The notes beneath the pieces were generated by a model. It made no database searches. It saw nothing but the letters and a program-made list of their open reading frames with translations, and was not told the DNA's origin. Source: Saccoglossus kowalevskii (taxonomy: Eukaryota; Hemichordata; Enteropneusta; Harrimaniidae). Taken from it: a stretch of 29,978 nt of DNA. Below, in pieces: positions 18,700 through 28,660 of the stretch. The position numbers and the translations under genes are program-made. Positions within the stretch are counted from its first letter, which is position 1. Every line of letters begins with the position of its first letter. The DNA lies in contig NW_003137827.1 of assembly GCF_000003605.2 (NCBI RefSeq), forward strand, positions 425,754 to 455,731, in the 5' to 3' direction.

Positions 18700-19135
18700 T
18701 CAAAATAAGACAAGTTTTCTTGTATTTCTTGTTTTTAGAAAGTATTTTCCTACAAAATTCTATTTCTAGCTATACTCCCAAATTACTTGTATCAGGAAAA
18801 AGGGGGTTCTCAAATTAAGATAAATCGTAAAGTAAGAAGAATTTCTAATACATGTGAGAATTTAAGACTAAGATTTTATTTCTTGCTCAAGAAGTTATTA
18901 AGAAAAGAAAATTCATGAATTGAGATTCACTTTTACTTGTCTTTTCTTCAAATAAGAAAATGAAATGAGAAATTCTTTTTCTTGATTCGGGAAAACTTTT
19001 TCTTGTTTCAAGATACACAATATTCCGAGGTACAAGTAATAATATCTAAGTATACTCCCAAGATAAAATGTATTATGAAAATTTATTTTGGATTAAGACA
19101 AGTTTTTTTTTAGAACTTAGACAAATATTTTAGCA
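18700..19135. repeat. A/T-rich repeat with CTTGTTTTnAGAA motifs
   Basis: The block has many copies of AAGACAAGTTTT, TTTCTTG and CAAGAAA-type words in both orientations. The word TATACTCCCAA occurs at about 18770 and 19051, and AAGACAAGTTTT at about 18708 and 19096. The pattern suggests one repeat element with related ends, or a diverged satellite. Precise ends were not found. Confidence 0.5.
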
Positions 19136-19655
19136 GTGAAGGTATCAGGTCAGGTATGTACATATAACATATTGCTTCAAGCACTGAGACAGTCGCAGTT
19201 CCGTATTTGTAAACCATTTCAAATTCCGTTTTTTCGGGTTACATTTCAAGTTTTGTACACTACAGGTGCAGTCAACGGAGCTGTTCGTGAAAAAATATGT
19301 TCGCAAGTGATTTTTAGCGGGCAGGAAAAATAAAACATCTTCAGTGGGAGGGCATTACAAATAGGGAATTCCAGTAGGAGAAGATTTTTATTCAGAGGGC
19401 AGGCAAGTTCCATTTTTAGATTGAGCGGGTAAGGGCAAAATGCAGAATTTTCCGCCAATTGCCAAAGGGGAGGAATGTTTAGACTGGCCAAAGAGGAATA
19501 GTCCAATGGCGCTACTCACACCTACATGTAAAGCTAGGCTTTATGTTGCCCAGACGAGTCATTTGACTGTAACAATTAGGTACATTTCTCCAATTTGTAA
19601 CAAATTCAAAACGCCGCGTTTCGCAACTCATCTCTTTCTTGAGTATCAACTCCTA
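19136..19655. other. no supported gene
   Basis: Short overlapping frames on both strands but no domain or splice pattern. It could contain the promoter of the ATGGCGGC exon that follows. Confidence 0.3.
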
Positions 19656-19661
19656 TTCAAG

Positions 19662-19829
19662 ATGGCGGCCCCATCTAGAAAATTAGTGAAATCGCGTTTA
19701 TCGTTTATACGCCAACTGATTGTGGTTCCCAGTCAGTCTATTAGCAATCTGGGACCGTGTGAACATTCGAAAGAAAATAATCACGAAATCGCCTGTTTAG
19801 TTGACTCGTTTTATACGATTAATACGTGA
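19662..19829 (+). CDS. possible first exon with CAAGATGGCGGCC start
   Basis: The start context CAAGATGGCGGCC is an optimal metazoan initiation context that also contains a YY1-type motif. The 55-residue frame begins MAAPSRKLVKSRLSFIRQ and includes EHSKENNHEIACLVDSF. No domain was recognised. The RPA-like exon at 20953 is the next plus-strand exon, but a convincing donor in the right phase was not found, so the link is only positional. Confidence 0.35.
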   Translation: MAAPSRKLVKSRLSFIRQLIVVPSQSISNLGPCEHSKENNHEIACLVDSFYTINT

Positions 19830-20952
19830 AGCTCTGAAAACGACCAAATCTGATAAAAGGAAAAGCCGCGTTGTCAGTATACTAATAAACTACCATGTGA
19901 ACACTCCTAAAGTAAACATTTGCACAAATTTCCTTTAGGAAGTGTTAATCGCGGGATTCAAACGTTACACTTTGAAAGATATTTTTTTCCCCCGAGAATA
20001 CTAACAGCGTAGCAATGCCACCATAGTTGTCTGACACCACCATGCTCAAGATCATTACCGTCATGACTGCTTTCGCACCTCTACTATTGTCTTCCGAGCT
20101 CCACGTAATGCTTAGAAAACTTGTTATCAATACGTTCAACTTGCTCCCCATCATAGCTGTTAACCTTTTGACTTATTTAAATTTACAGACCCTTTTAACA
20201 ACGTTTTTACCGGTGAGGGCACTCTAATCAGAACGCTACGTTTATGTCAAGTTAACTAAAATACCGCGTTCTGAGTAGATCCCTTTTTAGTAAACCTTGT
20301 GTTTTTTAAGAAGCATAAATTCCACACATATAAATTTAAGCACATGCTCTTTATAACTTATACCTTATTTTCTATTCCAGGTTTAATCACATAGAAACAT
20401 TACCAGCTATTTATTGCAAATGTAAGACTCATAATATATCTTTTCATTTCAATTCATGTTTTGCTAACTTACTTGGAATTATAGTCTATAGTTATTATCA
20501 ATTTATCCATATAAATACAAAAACAGAAACATAAAATGATCATCTACTTCAAAATTAATCAATAATGCCTCAAATTTTTATCTTTTGTTAAGTCTACGAT
20601 GTACAATAATAACTCCATTTGAACTATTAAATTTTCAATGATTATGAAATTGATGATTACACAAATGCAATGCAATACCTTTAAATATAATAACTAACAT
20701 TTTAATATTTATAAACAGTTTTACAATGATATGTTCAATATTGTTCAATTCTTCGACTCAATACAATACATTTTTTTAAAACTTGGTGTAAATGACTTTC
20801 TATACTATTCTTTGGTCAAAATCAGTGGATTGTGCACAAACCAAAAATTCATTAGTAATTAATATTATATTTATTCATGTTTATATCCTACATATTGTAA
20901 CATATCAAACATATTATTGGTCTAATCAAACTTATATATTTTTGTTATACAG
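19830..20952. other. AT-rich intron-like stretch
   Basis: No conserved frame. Composition becomes strongly A/T-rich from about 20290 to the acceptor at 20952, as in an intron. Confidence 0.4.
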
Positions 20953-21969
20953 GTGAAACCTTCAAGCAGTTTCAACGAATCAGCTGTAGGCTACGTACAT
21001 CGCATTTCCACAATGAAAAAGGGGGAAAAAAGCAATTCTTCTCCTTTATTTAGATTGCAAAATGCTGAAGATGATAATGTGGGAACACAGGCAATCTGCT
21101 TCAGCCCCAAAAAGACTACTACTAAAAGAGTACCAAACAAATGCTGTTCCGATTACGGTAATATTACGATTAAGTAATATAAAAAAAGAAATAGAAAGTT
21201 CAGGTAACACAAAACTTGTGATACAAGATGCATCGAACGTAAAAGGCACAAAATCGACTTTCCCACCAAGTGGTGCATTCAAATGTCCTGAAATTAACCT
21301 GGAACCCATTAATGAATACCCAGTTGGAGATAGTGTGTATCAACCTAGATGCTGCATTATCAAAAATGTATGAAATAACCCAAATGGCTAGTTATAATTG
21401 CACACAGAAACGCAAAGTTTATGCAGTTTTTGGCCAACAAAAGTGCCCCATCATGTTATATAATGACCTCTGTCATTCTACAGAATTGTACAAGTCGTAC
21501 CTTATTAGTCCATCAAAATTAAGAATAACAGAAGACGATGACAGGTACTTGACAACACCAGACACCGAGATAGAATGTAAAGAGGTGGATTATTATCAAG
21601 GGGCCTGTGAGGAACTGATAGAAGACATTCAATAATACAATCAAGGGGAGAGTGATCTCAATAAAAGAAATTCTACTATTTAATGAATGTATTTCTTGTG
21701 GTGCACACATCACAACAGACAACCACGATATCATCACTTGTACAAAGTGTGGTAATTCAACCTTAAAAGAACTGTGCAAAGAGAATGGAAAGATAATTTT
21801 CAATATGAAATCCAATGATTCTACTCTGAAAGAACTAACTGGTTTCCTGCCAGAATTCAACCAATTTCCTAACTATGTTGAAATTTTCAAAAACATTAAA
21901 TATGCAGCAGGAACTTTACGCAAAGCAGGTCCACCTGTCCAATGCAGAAAAAAAAAAACACTGCAGTAA
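20953..21969 (+). pseudogene. OB-fold / zinc-ribbon (RPA-like) protein, decayed
   Basis: Acceptor TTTTGTTATACAG|GTGAAA opens a frame with ESAVGYVHRISTMKKGEKS and then TQAICFSPKKTTTKR (GYVH...S and CFSP blocks of a first OB-like fold). One frameshift later come VPITVILRLSNIKKE and STFPPSGAF. After another, DAALSKMYEITQM, VYAVFGQQKCPIMLYNDLC, YKSYLISPSKLRITEDDDRY and LTTPDTEIECKEV form a second OB-like fold. After a stop and shift, SIKEILLFNECISCGAHI and IITCTKCGNSTLKEL give a CxxC...CxxC zinc ribbon, then ELTGFLPEFNQF. This order resembles a multi-copy ssDNA-binding-like family in fish and invertebrates (recalled, not searched). At least three breaks: probably a pseudogene or mobile-element gene. 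Confidence 0.6.
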
Positions 21970-22630
21970 TCACAAACATTAAGCACATAACTGGTGTATC
22001 GCCTGCTCAATATTGTCTCATCGTATTCTTCAGCTCAACTTGTAGTTACTGATGTACATGTATTTATACTTGTACTAGCACTTGTTGTAGTTATCTGTCT
22101 TTTTAGTTGTACTTGTGTAGTTGCGTTGTGGCTGTGCTTGTCGTATTAGTTGTACTTAGGCTTGTAGTTGCTGTACTAATTGAAATGTAGTTTAAACTTG
22201 TAGTCACAGCTGAATACACTAATACTGTATGTCAATATAAATGTAAATCATAATAAACAACTTTACAGCTCTCTATTGGGCCTTCAAATATTACCCAGGT
22301 TCCTCGTTATATTACCGATAATTCAATGTAATTATACATGGCTGACTGTCAGCCATCTGAATGATAAAAAAAACATCAAAACTGCCCATTTTCACCATTC
22401 CATAACTGGATTTATGTCAAACCTTCACATAATCTGTTAAAACTTGGTACCTTGATGCACATTATTTTTATTATATTTTTCCGATCTGAATAGTAAATTG
22501 AGAAGTACTGAGTCTGGTATAGCAGGTAAAGATGGCTGTGTACTGTTGTCTGCGGATGCCACAGTTAAGTTGTTAGGAATAAAGTAAACTGTAGCAGTGT
22601 TGCTGACTCTCTGTTTTACTACAGCAAATC
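21970..22630. other. no gene; degenerate TTGTAGTT/CTTGTACT repeat
   Basis: From about 22035 to 22205 the plus strand is built of loosely repeated TTGTAGTT, CTTGTACT and TTGTACTT words with strong strand asymmetry (T/G on the plus strand). The remainder, up to the ORF1 start, may include the 5' untranslated region of the LINE that follows. Confidence 0.4.
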
Positions 22631-23505
22631 ATGCTTACAGTTTGTGTTTATTGTAAAACCCAGCAGAAGGGAGCAAGTTTGCGTACGGGAAATCTGATGT
22701 GTCTAGCTTGTGATTCGAAATGAAATGTCGATGCGATTGTCCAACTCCGACCGCACAGTCCAGACATGACGGATGACAGTCCAAGCAAAATCACAATGCA
22801 ATCAATTACTTCAAGTCTACTTACAACCGATGAAGGGGTATCTACGTTAAAAAAGATCAAGTAAGTTTCGCTACCTCAATGGATTTTTTCAATGATCGGT
22901 TAGAAAAAACCCTGTGTTTCTGATCTTGAGAGATCGAACAAAGAGTTGAAAGAAACGAATGCCAAGTTACGTAATCGTGTTTCTGTATTGGAATCCGAGG
23001 CAGCTAAACAAAACCAATGCTCTCGTCGTACAAATCCAAAAATCATCAAGATTCGTGAACAGGACGACAAAGACACAGATAAATTAACTTTATCGGTTAT
23101 GAAAGAAGTGAATCCAGAAATAAAGTTAGCAGACATAGACGTCACTCATCGCATTGGAAAAACACTGATCCAAACTCAACATGGTACACAACGACATAGA
23201 GATATAATTAGTTATTATCAGTTATATAGTTCACTACTTGTAGAACGAATTCGTAAGCTAAAGAATATAACCAACAGAAAGTTGGGATTTACTTCTAGTA
23301 ATAATATCTTTATTAATGGTAATCTGTGTCGTGTCAGCTGATGGGAGAAGTTAGTACTGCAAAAAAGGCAGCCGACTTTCGTTTCCATTGAACTCAGAAT
23401 GGCCGTATTAACATCAAGAAAAACCCTCAGGCAATAGGAAGAATGCCAAATATTGTCAATGTTAATTCAACATTTACATACATTTTGCATTTGTTATGAT
23501 TTAAC
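22631..23505 (+). mobile_element. LINE ORF1 remnant (PHD-like, coiled coil, RRM-like)
   Basis: From ATG at 22631: VCVYCKTQQKG, then NLMCLACDSK, a broken PHD-like zinc finger (later Cys/His lost). Then a linker (MTDDSPSKITMQSI), stops at 22861 and about 22906, and a coiled coil NKELKETNAKLRNRVSVLES. Next come DIDVTHRIGK, ERIRKLKNITNRKLGF and SSNNIFINGNLCRV, an L1/CR1 ORF1-type RNA-binding region. After a shift KKAADFRFHWTQNGRINIKK completes the usual C-terminus. The layout matches ORF1 proteins of CR1-group LINEs. Stops and shifts show it is inactive. Confidence 0.72.
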
Positions 23506-23790
23506 ATGAATTGCGACGATCAGTCTTATATTGATAATATTTTTAATGTCAAAAAACTTTACAAACAAACCAATTTAATGAAATATTTAGCCCCATGTGG
23601 AATGAATCAATTTCTGTTTCTCACACATTTTGGTAATGTAAGTAATTTCTTTGAAGATTGTAACCCTTTTCATGTGGTCGCTGTTTCGGAAACTTGGGGG
23701 GGGGGGGAAACCTTGAAAATCCAAATTTATACCAAATTAAAAATTACTGGTGGAGTGTATTCAGTCTACCAAAAGAAGTTAGCCAATCCT
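23506..23790 (+). mobile_element. LINE ORF2 start (endonuclease N-terminus), truncated
   Basis: Follows ORF1 directly. The frame begins MNCDDQSYIDNIFNVKKLY and contains FLTHFGNVSNFFEDC and then FHVVAVSETW, the E-containing catalytic block of APE-type endonucleases. A G homopolymer of 12 (23696-23707) follows SETW and replaces the expected sequence. Similarity fades by about 23790. No reverse transcriptase follows, so this is a 5' fragment cut off by rearrangement or by later insertion. Confidence 0.7.
23696..23707 (+). repeat. G homopolymer (12)
   Basis: Run of 12 G inside the endonuclease remnant; prone to length error. Confidence 0.9.
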
Positions 23791-25080
23791 CGGATCTGTG
23801 ACAATGGGTAAGCACGCGGGAGCACACAATGAATGGTGATGACAAAGTGCATACAGTTAACTAAGCTATTTTATTCTCTAAACCTCATCAACAGATATTC
23901 ATACTCAAAAATTAACATGAAACTTGTGCACAAGAACTTATCACTAATAAATCACGTTAATCGACAAATCAACGACTTCAATCTATTATCCATTTATGCG
24001 AAATACAACAATATGCTTAATACATAGTTACGTAAAACTAAGTTGGGCCATACAAGGCCTTCGGGTCAGGGAATTAAGGCAAGGCAAAGCAAAACTGTGA
24101 TAAAGTTTACAGTATCAGTGTCCTATTGTAGTCCTGCAGTGTTCTGTTACGCTCCCCAAATCTTGGCATCGACGATACTTCAGCTCCCATCCACATCAAG
24201 TCCATAGAGCTTCTAAGACTGCCTGTGCCACCAGTAACCGATCCGGGTAGATATAATAGAAACCATTCACCACCACCAGTTGCCAATATTAACGTACGTC
24301 CACACGTACTATTCATACGCTTCTATTCATCGCTTTAACACCATATAAATAATTGTGTCTACACGACACTCCAAAATATGCAAAGTACGACTTACGGTTG
24401 ATATGCCGTCACTCCTCCCTGTTCCATTCAGCAAAGGACAGAACCACTGAAACCAACAACTCGCCCTGTCTCAGTGTCTGTACACAGGTATAAACGTAAC
24501 GCTGGTCGACTATTAGTCTGGTTCTGCAGCATGAGCAAGGTGACGAAGAGCCTGAAATGCCCTTACAAACTGCTGCTAGGCAGAGCTGAATACGGTGCTC
24601 ATACTTCGACGGCCCGTGGTGTACTTACTGACTTACCACGTTCACCACACAACTCCCATGAATTTACATAACACAGTCACCTGCAAGACGCATGCAACCT
24701 AACATTCCCATTCATACGCAAATACCCACTTCTAACGCTGTACAAAGCAAATACAACACTTGGCTTGGTGAGGCTCGACCAAGAGTCGGGCCAATTTTAT
24801 TGTTAAATTTAGCTCGCATTTTTATTTACATTTAAATAGCCTGATTTTCCTACAACACCCATTGATGATAATTTTACATCTTGTAATTCTGATTGGCAGA
24901 TTTATCTACCCTAGGACTGCAAGTAGTGAACACATTTTTTCACCCGCTTTTTATTTGTAAAAACAGTGGGTTGAATTTGAGTTAAAAGACATTTCGATGT
25001 TCTGGAGGGTTACATTCTGCATAAAAACGACTGAGCATTTCATACAACACTATTTTGTAAATGTTCTTATTCTTTATTTC
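23791..25080. other. unassigned stretch, GC-richer in 24040-24800
   Basis: The GC-richer part (starting near GGCCTTCGGGTCAGGG at about 24056) has several short frames but no recognisable motif. Its composition differs from both flanks, which hints at a separate inserted sequence. The end of the stretch (24800-25080) is AT-rich and ends in the acceptor of the next exon. Confidence 0.35.
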
Positions 25081-25082
25081 AG

Positions 25083-25262
25083 TACTATCTAATGTAATCT
25101 ATGACAATGCTTGCAATCTTCATCAGTACTGCCTCAACAGAGTTCCATTGTTCCATCATTTTATTGTTGATAAACGGCACTGGGGGAATCACACATATTG
25201 CAGTAGCGGTTATAAATTGAAGAACTATCCAGTAATAAAAAAAGATTATCTCAATCGGTGAA
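25083..25262 (+). CDS. exon of a transposase-derived (KDZ/HMGXB3-like) domain
   Basis: Acceptor CTTTATTTCAG|TACTATC opens a frame reading LSNVIYDNACNLHQYCLNR, then FIVDKRHWGNHTYCSSGYKL and NYPVIKKDYLNR to a stop at 25259-25261; a donor CG|GTGAAA just before the stop is possible. The combination YD-AC-LH-YCLNR-P followed by VD--HW--H--CS-GY is a conserved block in DDE-type transposases of the KDZ kind and in HMGXB3-like proteins; that assignment is from memory. The Asp in YDNAC would be a catalytic-site candidate. Neighbouring exons were not identified. Confidence 0.55.
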
Positions 25263-25314
25263 ATTGCTGTGCAACAGTGCAATTGGAAAGAGACCACCCC
25301 ATATGTTATGAATT

Positions 25315-25345
25315 TTTATATATAACTTCATATATATATATAAGT
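25315..25345. repeat. (TA)n-rich microsatellite
   Basis: TATATATA runs on either side of AACTTCA. Confidence 0.75.
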
Positions 25346-25383
25346 ATGGAACGCCAATGCCAATCTAAATTTATATTACTAAT

Positions 25384-25455
25384 ACACCCCATTATATGGT
25401 TGTGTAACACCATTATATGCAAACACCATTATATTATATGCTGACACCATGTTGG
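25384..25455. repeat. short direct repeats ACACCATTATATG
   Basis: Four spaced copies or partial copies of ACACC(C)ATTATATG in about 70 bp, the last reduced to GACACCATG. Confidence 0.6.
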
Positions 25456-25569
25456 TTCACTATGTGAGAAATGACAGAAACTATTTACACATTGGAGGTA
25501 AAATATTTTCTACCAATTGTCAAATATTTTTTATATAATCTTATTTCTTTGTAATAAAAATACTCACCT

Positions 25570-25995
25570 AAGTACAATATTACCTGTTGAGAGTAATAAC
25601 AGTCGCTTTGGACACTACTGTGAAGAGCACTCACTGGACACTGTTGTCTTCAGAATAAACTGTAGCTTCATGGTGAAAAGTTCCTTTTCATTTCCCCGTA
25701 CATTTACTGGATTCACATCGAGGTCAATAGTTGAACATATTTGCAGCCAGCATGCCTTACTCCCCACAAACTGAATGTTTAAATACAAGTCATATACTTT
25801 GAGAAATATGTGAGCAGTCTGGTTTACATCACGATTATCCAATTGTCAATCGGACGAGTGTTTACAAGCTTGATATGCACTCCATTTTCTAGCAATCCTT
25901 CTCTTCCCCATGGTAGCACACTTGGGTATTCAGAGGATGAATCACCTGATAGAAATTTACAAACTTCAGCAATCGATATTTTGCATTCTCATTAC
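25570..25995 (-). pseudogene. unnamed domain following the OTU remnant (decayed)
   Basis: The minus strand reads EVCKFLSGDSSSEYPSVLPW, GREGLLENGVHIKLVNTRP and IDNWIIVM. After a frameshift it continues QTAHIFLKVYDLYLNIQF, then GSKACWLQICSTIDLDVN and ILKTTVSSECSS. The LVNT-PIDNW block and the late TVSSECSS block look like one conserved unit that I have seen described only as uncharacterised, often with transposase-like proteins. It lies directly after the OTU-like sequence on the same strand. The frameshift near 25835 suggests a dead copy. The plus-strand frames here are shadows. Confidence 0.45.
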
Positions 25996-26226
25996 CTGTA
26001 ATTTATCCATATTTTCTATCATATATTGTACACAATCCCTTCTAATTTCCAGATGGGAGATTTCATTTCCTCTAATTGTTGATACCTGAAACACAACAGC
26101 ATGGAGGAGGCCATTTCCATCGCCTGTTGTTTCTGGTACAGATATACAGAGTGTATGTTTATTTCAGTGTTTTGGTATTGTAATGCCATTGACTGTGACT
26201 CGTCGATTGCACCTGCTTCATGTACT
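25996..26226 (-). pseudogene. OTU-protease-like remnant, catalytic Cys replaced by Gly
   Basis: The minus strand reads RRVTVNGITIPKH, a stop, then CISVPETTGDGNGLLHAVVF, then STIRGNEISHLEIRRDCVQY and MIENMDKLQ before CAG|GTAATG. The pattern GDGNxLxxAV followed by a helix with H-x-IR--C--Y--EN-D matches the start of an OTU cysteine protease (usual GDGNCLFxA). The nucleophile codon at 26110-26112 reads GGC (Gly) where TGC (Cys) is expected, a one-base change. The catalytic His region was not found downstream. OTU domains occur as host deubiquitinases and as accessory domains of Helitron/Helentron-type elements. Confidence 0.55.
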
Positions 26227-28492
26227 CTTTTAATAACAAAAAATAATGATAATTGAAGAATATTTGAATATTCATATAGTGACATGACAGTAGTGAAAGT
26301 GTTACAATGAATAACCATAGTAACCCGACACAGTGATTGCCATTACAATAGTTATTTCATTTGAAAAATGCAAGCGTTCAATGATCATCTATCAAGCAAT
26401 TAAACAAAACCAAGAACCATAATAATACATCATGCACAAACCCAATACTTAACACACATACATATCAGATACAGTGTAAAATAAAATAATAGCTGCACAT
26501 GCATCATAGATATATTGTACTCAATGAAATTGTAACACGGGCCAGACATAGAAATCTTTATAATTTCTGTCTATGAAGTACACAATGGGAGTCTCTGCGG
26601 TTAGTATGTCTGTGTATCCATGTGTGCGTTTGGGGTGTCAACATTGTTAATGTAAAGTTAGATGAAAGTCATCACAAAGTGATGACAGCCCTACCAAGTT
26701 TTTGTCCCAGACTATTTTCATAATTTGACTAAATATCAATATAAAGTTTGTGTGGCTTAGGTTTAGTAAGGGGAAGGTATGGTACAATTTATATTTATAA
26801 TAACAAAAGCATAGTCAATAATTTAGATTAGATCATGACCATGTGGTGAACAACTAAAAACGGCCATATGTATTGGCAGAAGCTGACCTGCCGTTAACAA
26901 ACGTTAACCTGTTTGATACAAAAAACATTTATTCAAATAATGATACAACTTCATACTAGTAGCACACTGTATACATGCAATCAATTGGTAATACGTCAGG
27001 TAAATGGTTGCTAGTAGGACAAGCGAGATTCAATAATAACAAAATGTAGCACAGTCATTACTGCTTTCGCCTGACTCTGCTCTTATGGCAAGTTCAAAAA
27101 GAAAAAAAACGCCAAAAAAACAACTTCTCACATACTCCTGAAAGGCTTTTGCGATTATGTTGAAATATATTTGCAATTCTAGTAATTGATTTTGACTTTC
27201 CTTCATGATTTATTGAATTAAATTGGTAGGTGTAATATATTTAAAACAGTAACAAATATTTCAGCCAGTTTGGTCTTAAAAAAAACAATTAATGGCACGC
27301 ACATAAAAGACATACAAATGTAACAGAGTACTCTGAATACTTGTGTGGAAGAACTATGGTCACATTGTCATTTAACCACAAATACAGATAAGTTGAAATA
27401 AGGTACATCACATACTGATACTTCTAGAATTAGTGCTTTCTAACTTGATGTCATTTTGCCACAAACTTTTTGTATCCGCATTTCCTAGATTTTTTGATTG
27501 AACGCAGCATTTACAGTTCAGTCCAAATTGCATTGTAACAATGTCGGAGCCGGTGGCCGCTTGTTGGTGTGCAACTTATCATTTGACAATGACTTGTTTG
27601 GCTATAGTCCTCGTTAGAATTAGGGGAAATTTTATTCATGTCCGAAATAAATTATTGGCTGGGGGTAGTATCAACAGAAATTAGATGTATTAAATGACTC
27701 TTCCAAAATTAATATAAATACAAAAAATGCATGAATAGCATATATTACCTGAATTTAATTTTCAGGCTCACGTACAAATACAAAACATTTTATCGACCAC
27801 CAAAGCAGGAAACATTGTTTAAGATGTATATAGTGCTTATTAGAAACAACACACTGAAGGTGGAGTCCAAACTACGCAAATTTCCCATATTTATGACCTT
27901 GGGAGGGCGCTCTAACCCAAACATTTCTCCACTCCCGGGTGGATAGATCCAACATGGCTGCTCTCCATAGACAACACATACAACAACAGAAAAACGATGT
28001 ACCAAGGGCAAAAACTGGACTGTTCAGATCCATCTGAAGCCACAGTTAATGTTAAAACGTTGGCTGTCGTGTAGATGAGGAGCATCAACTTCAGGGTAAT
28101 AATCGGAACTGTTTCATTCTCATATCAGTCACTGATGTCAAGCACACACAGTTTAAAAGTTGTGTGGCAATATTCTTTCAGTCTTGTTTTACTGTTATCA
28201 TGTCAAACACTCGCAAATCAGACATGATGATTTCATATAATAATTACTAGTTACTGTAAATTAACTCTTTATATTGAAAAAAAGTTTAATTGATGTTGAG
28301 TATTTTCAGTTCAACCACTGCTAGAGGAAATACAGCTGGGCCATTGTAATGTTGGATGTCTCCTTCATTGTCTACTCTGGAACTGCTAAAATATCATAAG
28401 CAGATGTGTCTTGACAGTAATCTCTGAAATAGGTGAATCTTAAGAGTAATTTCCAAGTCTGACATAATATGTAACATTAAACTGTCTTTCAG
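26227..28492. other. long stretch without a supported gene
   Basis: AT-rich. Items seen: a hairpin at 26545-26573 (AGACATAGAAAT / ATTTCTGTCT), a perfect 8-bp stem GTCATCAC-AAA-GTGATGAC at 26668-26686, an ATG at 27085 with a basic 18-residue frame (MASSKRKKTPKKQ...), an ATGTCGGAGCC start near 27541 with a 47-residue frame, and an AACATGGCTGCTC start near 27954 with a 27-residue frame. None is supported by homology or splice signals. Confidence 0.35.
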
Positions 28493-28660
28493 AGTTAAAG
28501 ATTATATTCAAGGTGGTCTGGATAAAATAATAAAATTGATCCATACAATGGCAGCAATGTTAGGCGAAAGTTAGGAGGAAAGGAACTTCTTTGCCAAGCT
28601 GATTTATTCCCTGCTTTCTTTGAACCACCTAAACACGGACGGAATTCTGTTTTGTCAAAG
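28493..28660 (+). CDS. exon, unknown protein (one frameshift)
   Basis: Acceptor GTCTTTCAG|AGTTAAAG starts a frame reading VKDYIQGGLDKIIKLIHTMA, AMLGES; then the frame shifts by one or two bases to RKLGGKELLCQADLFPAFFE and PPKHGRNSVLSK, ending TCAAAG|GTAAGA, a consensus donor. The second frame joins the next exon in phase. No domain recognised. It lies upstream of the THAP/transposase remnant on the same strand and may belong to the same element or to a host gene. Confidence 0.45.

Noticed and set aside
24107..24316. 69-codon minus-strand frame with GGGEW and GGTGS
   Set aside because: No domain, no splice support; GC-rich composition makes open frames more likely by chance.
25810..26001. 63-codon plus-strand frame
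   Set aside because: Antisense to the LVNT-PIDNW coding blocks on the minus strand.
26019..26318. 99-codon minus-strand frame starting MVIHCNTF
   Set aside because: A different frame of the same strand carries the OTU-like motif; this longer frame has no recognisable pattern.
27790..28011. 73-codon minus-strand frame and overlapping 71-codon plus-strand frame
   Set aside because: Neither shows a motif, and each is the antisense of the other; no basis to choose.
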